A stretch of 64,000 bases of DNA from Nymphaea colorata (taxonomy: Eukaryota > Streptophyta > Magnoliopsida > Nymphaeales > Nymphaeaceae): contig NC_045140.1 of assembly GCF_008831285.2 (NCBI RefSeq), forward strand, positions 21,388,370 to 21,452,369, given 5' to 3'. Positions 51,241 through 61,091 of this stretch are shown here, piece by piece. The translations under genes were made by a program, and so were the position numbers. Position 1 is the first letter of the stretch; every line of letters starts with the position of its first letter. Below the pieces are notes generated by a model. The model was not told the origin of the DNA. It saw only the letters and a list, made by a program, of their open reading frames with translations, and searched no databases.

Positions 51241-53628
51241 TCCATATTGATTGGGTTGAATATCTGATTCAAATCAGATATATTGACATAGCTATGCAAT
51301 GTAGAGGCGGCAGATACACAAGAGGAAAGGGCATGGAAAACACCCAAAGGTTGAAACGCCGACTGTCCGGACGGTAGGAGTGGAAACTTGACATAACCGG
51401 ACAAGATATTGTCGATGAAAATTTTTCTATTCAAATGGGATCAAACACAACCTCCAAAGACTCCAGAACGGGAGTGGTCGGGGTGACATGGATGGATTCT
51501 CTAAGATACCGTTTGGTTTGGTTGCAAGAACAAGTGTTGAGTACGAACGGAGAGTAAAGCGGTGGCCCCAAAACGATCCGAACACAAGGTACGGAGGAGG
51601 GGCAGGCGGCCCCCCCTCTTTGTCCTCCTTCCCCTGCAGAGGGTCAGCAGGTGGGTGGGGACGGCTGCATTATGTAGGGGCACTGCCCCACGCCAACCGC
51701 CCCTTCAGCTCCCTCATCTTCAACCCGCCATTACTGCTACATACGTCGCCCTGTGGGGGAGACGAAACAGTCGCAATCCGAGAATGGATATGGTTGGGGT
51801 TGTGAGAGCCAGAGAGTTTCATATCCTGCAGAGCCCATGTGCTTCATCTTATCATGTCGTAAAGCATGTGGCATCTTCTTTTTCTTTCCATCGGAAGATG
51901 AGGGACCGGAAAACTAATTGGCAGCTGATAATTGGGCTTCAATCTCGACTTCAACAGCTTCTCCTTCGGCCGCGGCTGCCTACTGAACACCATCTCATTG
52001 CCGACCTTCTGTACTGAAATCGACATAAGATTGATGGGAGCAACAATTTCAATCTTTGTTAATTTGCTTATGTTATGTCGTTAAGATGCATCATGCTGAC
52101 AATGAAATTTCTTGAATTGAGATTGTCAGCCGTTCACACAGACGTGGCCGTGGAAATAGAGCTCCTTCTTTCTCACCAATCAAGATGGGCTAAGTTTGTG
52201 AAATGTAACTGCTAAAGCTGCAATTTATTATTTTTTTTAAGTAGCTTTGCATATCTTACCCTATATAACATTAATAATCCAGTTGGTCAAATAACAAAAG
52301 ATTTTGATAGATGTGATCGACAAAATTTATTCAACAAATTAGAACCTCTAAAGCACACGATTTTAAGTAATAAGAGAATGTCTGATGATGGGTATCAATC
52401 AACATTTGGCAGGTCAAAAATCATGATTTTGGTCCGGAAAATAAAATTCCAAACGTGTTTTAAAAGAAAATATAAGAACTCCGTTTAATCTGCTTAATTA
52501 TATCATCAGATCATTGTAGAAATTCTTTTTCTAGATTGAGACACACAATGACGCACCAAAACTTAGGTGACATTATACATTTGAGTGCAAACTCAATCTC
52601 TCATGGAGTAGATAGAACCGGCTCCGGTCGTCATGCATTCATTTTCAGGGTTTCGCCGACAGAATCATGTACTCTTGATTGCACATATCTTAATATGGGT
52701 CTGATTTTCAATCCCAATTCTCATCCTGCCAACCATGCATCACCCGATCAGTTGGCTGCAATAGAAGCTGCATCTAATGACTGAATCGTTTCCATTCACG
52801 TCTTTCTATATTAAGTTTGCTGAGGACCAGCCTTTCTGATCCAAGCTTATTTCTCGTCATAAGCAAGGGGAAATCCTGAATATAATAATTGACAGTCATC
52901 AGTAACGCACTATTTTTGGCCCAAGATTATGAACGATCATTTGAGAACATTAAATTTGCTCCTACACCTCATAATGAGATGTAAAATTGGTTCCTAAAAA
53001 AGGACAAAAGAACAACAAAAAGAGAGAGAGAGAGGGCCGACAAAGTGGCAACGCGTTAGGGAGAAAAAGGTGACAAACCCTGTGGCGGAGAATACTATTA
53101 ACACTATGTGATCTGTCCCATTGAAAGTGTAAGGTTTTTATATTTTCAGGATTCAGAAACTACCACACAAAATTTTACCATCGATGAATTTAACTTTTGT
53201 ACGTTATGTCTCCACCGTAAAAGTTTCATAACTTAAAGGTAAGTGATGCTTAGGAGGGTGCGTAAAAGTTGTGAACTGAGATGTATAATTTTTAAGCATT
53301 TCAAAATATGTAAAATTTGAAGTTTTCAAATTTTGAAGTAAAAAAGTGCAACCCATAGGAACTGCGGAGAGTATCAATGCTCAATTTCCACTTAAAAAAT
53401 GCACAAATGTTTACAGCCTTTGTAAAAATAAGAATATATATATATATAAATATGCGTTCGCCTTGCAACATATCAACAAGAGGCCTATATGCATGATTTG
53501 TTAACTCTATGCCTATACATCGGGAGAAGAATAGTTAAAGGAAACTATCCCTTTTTTTAAAATATGTTTATGTGACGTGCCCAAGTTGAACTTGGTAGGT
53601 TCATGAATGCGACATGCTTATAAGTAAC

Positions 53629-53876
53629 TGTTGGGGAGGTCTAATTCAGCCATATGCACATTAGATAACACATATTGGGTTGTAACAAGCTACCCTTCTT
53701 ACTTAGTTGTAATGTAACTAACTCACTTTCTCATGTATATAAGCAGTCTGTAAGTAATTACAAGTGATGATGAAAATAGTAAAGAAGTAAGTGCAGAGAG
53801 AACCATTTCCATCTCTGCTAAGCTCATTTTCTTATTCCTCTTTCTTGTTGCACTCCGTTTTTACTCAGTGCTAATA
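53629..53876 (+). mobile_element. Degraded copia-like LTR
   Basis: It starts TGTTGGGGAGG and ends CAGTGCTAATA. It is followed at 53877 by TGGTATGATAG, close to the Met-tRNA primer-binding site TGGTATCAGAG used by plant LTR retrotransposons. Inside are a TATA-like ATGTATATAAGCAG (about 53733-53746) and a pyrimidine-rich stretch as in a transcribed LTR. The terminal CA appears mutated to TA. No gag or pol frame follows, so it is a truncated or solo LTR. Confidence 0.55.
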
Positions 53877-53997
53877 TGGTATGATAGTCTTGATCCTATG
53901 CAAGTGTCGTCACCAAAAATCAAGATTCTTCATCTTTATTCTTCAGCCTAGAACCAGGATCCTGAGTCTGGTATGAGAGTGGGTTGGGTTCGTTACA

Positions 53998-54900
53998 GTG
54001 GCATCCAAGCACGGTTCAACACTCATACCGGAAGACCCACACGTTGTATATGCCTCACTTAGAGAAGTTTAGACATGTAGTAGAGATTGTGAGAGATTTT
54101 CAAGAGCTTATAAATGGGGTTGTTAAGTGGTTGGTTATCCTGATTTGTAGCATTTTTGAGTCAAAACTGAAATTGTTAAGAGGTGGGTTAAGATCATTCA
54201 AATCATGTACATGATGCTGGGTATCAGAGCACAATTTAACACTCAAACCTACGGTCCTACACATGCATATGTGCATGCCTTACGAGGTAGATTGTAATGC
54301 CTCACCCTGAGAAGTTTAGTTTTGCATTGAAGATTGTAAGAAAGTCTTATAGAAGGGGTTGTTAAATGGCTGGTTATCTTAGTTTTGTAGCTTTTTTGGG
54401 ACTAGAACCTAAGTTGTTAGGGGGCAAAAAGAGATCAGTTGGACTGAGAGCTCAAACTTGGTGTGTGAGTGGGCGGGTTTTACTGTGGTATCAAAGTTGG
54501 TTCAATACTCGGATCTGGAGTTCTACACATATAGACTTGTAACTTAAGAAAGGTGAATTGTAAATTAATATTGTAAAGAATCTTACGGGACTCATAAAGG
54601 AGATTGCCAAGTGATTGCTATCCTAGTTTGTAGCCTTTTTTGAGTTGGAACTAAGACTGTTAGGTGGCACATTGGGATCCATTAGACACAGTGGTATAAA
54701 AAATAGTTCAATAGTCAGACATGTGGTCTTACATGACAGATGTATATGCCTTACGGTGGGGTGGACTATAACATCCAACTTTCATATTGTAGTCCCACAT
54801 TAAAGATTGTGACAAATCTAGAAGGGCTTAAAATGGAAATGGGCTTGTTAAAGTGACTAGTTGTACTAGTTCTTAACCTTTGAAATCAAAGCTACTAGGT
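53998..54900 (+). repeat. Tandem array with degenerate primer-site motifs (TRIM-like)
   Basis: Four diverged units of about 205-265 bases begin near 53998, 54218, 54485 and 54691. Each starts with a variant of GTGGTATCARAGC followed by GGTTCAAYACTC, then a CTACACATG..TATGCC block, an AAGATTGTGA..AATCT block, a GGTTGTTAAGTGGCTGGTTA block and a TTTTTTGAGT..TTGTTAGGTGG block. The primer-site-like word next to short non-coding units is what is known for TRIM (short LTR retrotransposon) arrays. No protein is encoded. Confidence 0.6.
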
Positions 54901-57900
54901 GGCAAGTTGGGATATGCCAGAGGCCCAAACTCAAAGAGCCACTATCTACAACCACCTCCAGTTTACCAAAACTTAACATGGCCGAGTCAAAACTTAAAAT
55001 TTGGGCGTAAATCCCAATGTGATTACTAGCAAGAATTGGCTAATTCACTTAAGCACGTAGGCATGTCCAAAAGAAACGGCTGGTTGGAAGCTCATACAAT
55101 ATATATATATATAAAAGGTTAGAGAATATATGTCAACGATCGATGAGTCTATCAGATTACCAAACTGAAGGTCAAGACTATCACCATAACAAACTGAAGT
55201 CAAAAAGTTATCACACGTAAGATTATTGATTAGAAGAAGTGATTATGAGTCGAGCAATATGTATCGTCCAAACCACAACTTGTCAAGCACGATATCGTAT
55301 ATTAATTCAGCAATCTATATATATATATAAGGAATGGTTCTCTCTCCCCATTTAAGTTTTCGTTTTAAAAAACAAATTTTACTACTGAACGATTGGTGAC
55401 TTTTAGAAAGAGAAAGAGGACTGCAAACTAGTTTCAGTTTAGGAAACATGTAATTTATATTTATTTGCTAGATGCAGCCTAATCCAAAGCAAAGGTACTT
55501 TCAGGATACTACCCGCTCTAGATTACGTTGGCATTATCTAAATGATGTGATAATGAGGTGCTACTGCACTTTTACAGTCTTTCTTGTTTAAGCACAGCCT
55601 GTCAGGATCTATAATTTTCTATGATCAACCACACCACCTACCGTTCACGGTTATGCATGTGATCTTGGCATCCTCCAGAAGCTAGGTGGATCCACATTTT
55701 AAATAAGAAATTACCAACAAAGAAAAAATCAATTAGCTTATGATAAGTAAAACTATATCATAGATATCAAACTCTTGGACCTTCTGCAAGTTCAGTTGCC
55801 AATTTGCCTCCTTTTACTTACCTTGATTCGTTTTATTGGGAGGAACATCTCAAATTTGCTTAATCAACGGCATACGGTTTGCTTTCTAAGCACAAGTAGA
55901 ATCAAAACAACTTTACGGCGTTAATCACAGGTCTAATGAAGAAGAATGTTAAAATGATAATTAAGCTAAATAATCTCCAGCTTGAGCACCTCCCGCAAGT
56001 GGGATGTGGGAGCGACAAAATTTTGTATGATCATGACGAGTGAGTGTCGATCACGTGCTTGGGGCGTACTCTAGGTAAGCTTTCTCTTGACGTCATTATC
56101 AAAGGAAGAAAAAAGAGAGAGAGTAGAATCCAAAGGATAAATAACGTAACTTTAAGAAGAAAGATGTGCGGCTTTGATAATTAAGCAATATATCACTGCT
56201 AGTTCGTTCCAACTTGGAGAAGGAGCATCATTTCTTATCATTTAACAGAAAGGTATTTAAAATGTAAATGTAAATTCTTCTGAAATTTTGAAAAAATAAA
56301 CTTTACACATTAATTAAGTGAAAATGAGCAACCTTGGAACTAAAAACTAGGGAAAATCCTAGCGAATTAGATCAAAACGATTGGACCTTTCTTTTTCGTT
56401 ATTTATATCTAAAAGCAATATATAACCGTAATCGCGTTATGTTTCTTACAGCAAGAACATGGAGTTTTTGAGTGATTCCTGCTAAGACCACAATACATCT
56501 CCCATCAAAAGCTTTTCTAGGGCCTGTCTGTTTGAGTACCCCAAATTATGTCTCTGAGAAAGTCTACCTCACATCTGTTGTCTCTAACATAAATTGTCTA
56601 CTGCTACTCAGATGTGATTTGTAATGATATTTTGAGATGAAAAAAATTGCAAATGGGTTTCATTGAGCATTTTTTGAGACTGGATGTCTGAGAGGTACAT
56701 CTTACTACATCTAATGATGATTAAGTAAAGGTTTGACATGCTTTTCTTGATATGGCCAAAGAGCCCAGGTTCATCAAACTAAAGATTTTTTAGTTCACTT
56801 CATTATAGGTCGAATTTAAGATGAAAGAATTTGGTTTCAAATTCATGGTTCTCAAAATACAGTATCGCCAGACGTCCCCTGAGAGCATGCTCCAAGAGAC
56901 GCGCCGATGTTTGAGACTGAGGCAGTCTCATGCTGCTCTCCGAGACAGGGCATCTGGTCGCAGCCTTTAAGGCACAACTCAAGTAAGTACGCCCTACGTG
57001 AGATGGAAGGTAGCTCGCTAGATTCTCTTTGCTCGGTGTTGTCAATCTACATTGCTGATTAGACAGACTTGGATTTGTATCCGGATGCAAGGAGGCGGTA
57101 CCATGATTTCATTTCAATCTGCGGATGTGACACTGAAAGACATTGGAATCGATTCAAAATTTCTCTGGTAAAATTTCAGGAAATGCTGACGGCCTAGACA
57201 AATTACGGAACACAATTTCCTTCACATTTTTGGCGATTCTATTCCCTCCACTTTTTTTCTTTTTCTTTTTTTTTTTTCACGGAGATGAGAAATGACGAAA
57301 GAGCGAAGGATGGGACGGAAAAATGAAATGCTGGGCGTCGGTAGGGCTAGCGGACAAACAAAATACGACAGCTTCCTCCTCAAACAGGAACAGGAAGAAG
57401 TAGTCCCTCTGGGAGCGGTGGGACGTAGCGGCGTCCCTTTGACCACCCTCATTCGCCCACTTGCGTGAATCTTCTAGAGAGCACGGAGCGGGGGAGGGAG
57501 GGGATCGTCTCTCCCCTCTGTTGATCTTGAAAGGATCGGTGACGTTTATCGGAGAAGCAAGAAACGGTGATTAGGTCTGTGCGTCGGGTCGGTCGATCGA
57601 ATCGATCTTTGGGTTCAAGTTTTACAATGTAAAAGGGCATATATTTTTAATTAATTATAATATAAGAAATCAATAAAAATAATATTTATGTCTTGTTATT
57701 TTTCAGACTAAACCTCAATAGAACTGAACCGGGTGTTAGTCGATACCTGATCGATCCACGCTTAAGAGCGTGGAAGTCGTGAATCATGACGTGAGGGGAA
57801 GAAGACCGAGGGAAAGGGAGAAGCCATCCGACACCTCGTTGCCTGAGATGAGAAAGACCACCAGGCACTGACAGTTCTCAGGGCGCACGCGTCCCAAGGC

Positions 57901-58717
57901 CGCCGGGGAAGGGGGCAATTCATCACTTAAGGTTTAGTCGCTTCGACTGGAAAATGGAGCCTAACTCCTCCGGGAACAGAGATCGGCGGCAGGCGGGAGA
58001 AAGCCGAACGAACTCAACTCCTTCACCTCCTCCCTCTCTCTGGCTAGGTCGGCAAAAGAGTACGTGGACAAACCGTATGATAACCAGGTGTGGTGTCATC
58101 CCCATATCTCTCGTCCTGAAAATTCCCGCCCCTTCCCCTTGCGCCCGTACACCTGCAACCGGAAATAGCAGGTCCACCTCCTTGACATTGACCAAAACGC
58201 CCCTATCCCGGCTCTTTCTTTCGCCCCACTAGAGCGGCGTCAGTGCTCCTCTTCTTCTTTTGGCCCCGGGCCGAAGCTGAAGAAACAAAGAATATTTCGC
58301 GAATGCGACAATTGGTACTCGCTTTGCCAATTCTTCTTCTAATGAAAGTTTGGACCATGCTCTTTTGAATCTTCAGGGTGACGCCGGACGCGAACCCTGG
58401 TCCGAGGACCCTAGCCAGGTAGGGAGTGGCGTATTTCGTCATTTTCGTTGGGAAACCGGTTGTGACTCGGCGCAGTAAAAGCGAGGACAGAACAGATTGC
58501 TTCGGCTCTCGTGACGTCAGAGTTAGCGCGCCAAATCCGTCATGGTACCGAAATGACGCAACTGCCCTTGTTTGTCTTACCATCTTCCCCCTCCCCGTAC
58601 GAGCGCAGGAGGGGGGAAATGGCCGGCACACAGATCGGCCGGGGCCGGTCTCTTTTCTTTTGATATGGACTGTCCGATTCGGGGAGGGGACTTGGGGTGT
58701 ACCAGTGGGACGGGCGC
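54901..58717. other. Intergenic stretch and LBD upstream region
   Basis: No gene is recognised. The left part is AT-rich. From about 57200 the sequence is increasingly GC-rich up to the TATA box at 58718, as expected for a promoter-proximal region. The segment 56519-56881 begins GGGCCTGTCTG and ends CAGACGTCCCC, a weak inverted-end pair that may be another old MITE. Minus frames of up to 142 codons at 57900-58630 have no motifs. Confidence 0.45.
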
Positions 58718-58725
58718 TATAAATA
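58718..58725 (+). promoter_or_regulatory. TATA box of the LBD gene
   Basis: TATAAATA in a GC-rich context (GGGCGC before, GCAGG after). A start of transcription near 58750 would give a leader of about 1.25 kb before the proposed ATG, unless part of it is spliced out. It is the best TATA match upstream of the LBD coding region. Confidence 0.6.
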
Positions 58726-59099
58726 GCAGGTTCAGACTCGGCCCCTCTGCTGCTGCTGTTGCGGTGCTAACGCCGGGCTAAGGATACGTCAACTCGGTTG
58801 AAGAGAGCGAGAGAGGGCGACTGGGCGTAGGAGAAGAAGAACGCGAAGAAGAGGAATCGGGAAGAGAGAGAGAGAGAGAGAGAGAATCACTCGAGCAAGA
58901 ACTAAGAAAGAAGCAGACGAGCGTTTGGCAGATTGTTGAAAGGTCTCGAGATCATGCTTTAGATTAGAGAGACAGAGCTCCTTCTTCTCATCTCGTACGA
59001 AGCTTTTCCTTTTCTTTTATTCCATTCAGCGTTGGCGTTTTTTTTATCGTTTCTCTCTCTTTTTCTCTATTTTATTCGATTTTCCCTGACCGAATTTCG

Positions 59100-59375
59100 A
59101 TGGCAGGCCAGAGCCGATTGATGGTCATTTCTTCCTATGTAGGCTGTACGAGCTTTGTCTCCTGGATAAGCGCGGTCAAGCTCTCGAGCAATCGAGGCGA
59201 GAGGCGGATCTCGAGGGCGGAAGAACACCGCCAGTGCACGTCGTTCCAGGCGAGAGAAGCGAGTCGAGACGGTTCGGAGGTGAACCGATCGGCGATTCAA
59301 GGGCGAAGAGTTTCTCCCGTTGATGAGGTAGGAAGAACCAGCAAAGAAGAAGAGGAACGTCCGGGACTCGGATGA
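59100..59375 (+). other. Upstream open reading frame in the LBD leader
   Basis: An ATG at 59100 opens 91 codons (MAGQSRLMVISSYVGC... ending RPGLG) in the presumed leader. Smaller upstream frames include 59669-59698 (9 codons, M-E-E-E-V...) and one starting at 59699. If the leader is not spliced, these would reduce translation of the LBD protein. The 91-aa product has no recognised family and may be chance. Confidence 0.3.
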
Positions 59376-59438
59376 TCAATCAGAGGCGCATCTTCCACAA
59401 GTGACGGAACCGCAGTCGTTCTTTTACATTTGTGTTGC

Positions 59439-59528
59439 ACTGATTTTCCTTCTACTGAGTAAAATATTTTGAGAGTGAAAGAGAGAGAGAAAAAGAAACT
59501 GATCTTCCTTCTGCTCAGGTAGATCTTT

Positions 59529-59575
<47 letters not shown>

Positions 59576-59742
59576 GAGAGAAGAAGAACAAGATAGAGTT
59601 TGATAAATAGATACTTTGTGTAGAGTCTTGACTGCTCGATTCTTTCTTAGAAGAAGAAGAAGAAGAAGATGGAGGAGGAGGTGACGTTTGAGAACTAGAT
59701 GCTCCGTGTGGAGTCTGAACTACTCAAGTCCTTTCTTTTTCC
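59439..59742 (+). repeat. Modular duplicated GA-rich leader of the LBD gene
   Basis: Two doublets lie side by side. ACTGATYTTCCTTCTRCTSAG followed by a GA-run occurs at 59439 and 59498. A unit of about 60 bases (GTTTGAKAAMTAGATRCT, then GTGKAGTCTKRACT, CTTTCTT) occurs near 59598-59650 and 59687-59742. They are separated by (GA)n (about 59545-59580) and (GAA)n runs. An earlier GA run lies at 58864-58885. Confidence 0.65.
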
Positions 59743-59994
59743 TCCCTTGCAAAAATCTTAATTAAACAAGCAAAATTAAAAGATCGGGAACTCTGCGTTC
59801 GTCTGATAGATTTTCCCGCTCGCAATTGCTTCGCCGCTTGACTGAGTGGTCAAGTGAATTGATCTACGGAGCTCACTTATCAGGAGAAAGCTTTCCGTCA
59901 CTTGAAGAAGGCACAGAGTCCCCGGCGAGGCAGCGGATCGAATCACAGAAGGGTTTGAGAATTCGGGAGAGAGAATCTGGCATTCCTTCTTTCC

Positions 59995-61091
59995 ATGCTC
60001 GGTACAATCTCGTCGTCAGTGCTTTCTTTTCTCTTCTACGGTCCACTTCTTCTCTCTTTTTTCTTCCTTCCTTTTCCCCTTTTTCTCTTCAGTTCTAGGG
60101 ATGCACTCGTGAAAAAGAAATCTCCAAGATTTGACCCCGTAACCGACTCTGAACTGTCAATCGCCTCTGATCGTTCACTTTCCAAAATTCAGAACCGAAC
60201 AGTAGCTTTTTTTTTATGCCCCATGGTAGAAAGAGAAGGCTATGATGTGAACGACTTTTCGAGATCCAACTCATTTCTCCATCTTACTTTTCCTTTCCTT
60301 TGTATGTATTAACAGCGATATCGTCTTCGAGTTCCCCCTGTGCGGCGTGCAAGTTTTTGAGGCGTAAATGCACGCCGGAATGCATCTTTGCTCCTTACTT
60401 CCCGCCCGATAATCCCCAGAAGTTCGCCAATGTCCACAAGGTGTTCGGCGCGAGCAATGTCAGCAAGCTGCTCAACGAGCTCCATCCAAGCCAGCGGGAG
60501 GACGCTGTCAATTCCCTTGCCTACGAAGCTGAGGCTCGGCTCAGTGACCCCGTCTATGGGTGTGTCGGGATAATCTCGTTGCTCCAGCATCAGCTCAAAC
60601 AGCTCCAGATTGACCTCGCTGCCGCAAGAACGGAGCTCTCCCGTTACACGGCTGCCACTGGCATGACGGGCCCTCTTCCAGCATCCATCTTCCAAGCAGC
60701 AGCTATGGCGGCGCACCAGCAGCAGCAATACTACCATCAAAACATAACTGGGACGGGATCTCTGCGGATTGGGGTGGGTTTTGCTCCCTCGTCGAGAGAG
60801 CAGTTGTACAGGGACCAACAGCATATTCTAGAGTCTCAACAGATGGCCGCAGCTGCTGCAGCATTGGTGGCTGCTAGAGAACAGCAAGAGATGACGAGAA
60901 ACTATGATAATAGCGAAATCGCAAGGTTCAGAAACTCAGGAAACGAACACGGCATCAGTGGAGGAGGAAGTGGTGGTGGTGGTGGTGGTGGTGGAGTGGG
61001 GTTCAACCATTTGGCTCTGTCGTCACCACCGTCATCTGGGTATATGAATCAGTTTCCGGCTGAGCAGCGGACGAGAGGAGGCGAGGAGTAG
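59995..61091 (+). CDS. Class I LOB-domain (LBD/ASL) transcription factor, AS2-like
   Basis: The exon 60316-61091 (TAG) encodes the LOB domain. It has no internal ATG before the first cysteines, and an acceptor TATTAACAG ends at 60315. An upstream exon ending in phase 1 is required; 59995-60001 (ATG CTC G) before a GTACAA donor fits and yields MLAISSSSSPCAAC, close to the usual LBD N-terminus. The total is 260 aa. Seen: CX2CX6CX3C (CAAC, KC, EC), the GAS block FANVHKVFGASNVSKLLNEL, HPSQREDAVNSLAYEAEARL, DPVYGCVG, and the class I leucine-zipper-like LLQHQLKQLQIDLAAARTEL. The C-terminal half is Gln/Ala-rich with a Gly8 run. LBD class I proteins are nuclear DNA-binding regulators of organ boundaries and leaf polarity. 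The domain is certain; the 7-base first coding exon is inferred. Confidence 0.88.

Larger units (their letters stand above)
44558..53628. other. Long intergenic stretch right of the bL25 gene
   Basis: It starts with the bL25 promoter and leader. No gene is recognised. GC-richer islands at 48400-49000 and 51480-52010 hold open frames of up to 164 and 151 codons without motifs. A 25-base unit TTTCAGATCTCGATAAACAA.. is perfectly repeated at 45934-45958 and 45969-45993. Other repeats are listed separately. Confidence 0.45.

Noticed and set aside
51488..52017. Overlapping + strand frames of 105 and 151 codons
   Set aside because: They overlap in different frames, are Pro/Arg/Leu-rich from GC-rich DNA, and neither has a family signature.
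52536..52784. 82-codon + strand frame
   Set aside because: No motif and no splice or promoter context; plausible by chance, so not listed as a gene.
58203..58631. 142-codon minus frame upstream of the LBD TATA box
   Set aside because: It lies in the GC-rich promoter region, has no motif, and has a competing frame on the other strand.
60309..60824. 171-codon minus frame opposite the LBD gene
   Set aside because: Reverse-strand shadow of the conserved LOB-domain codons.
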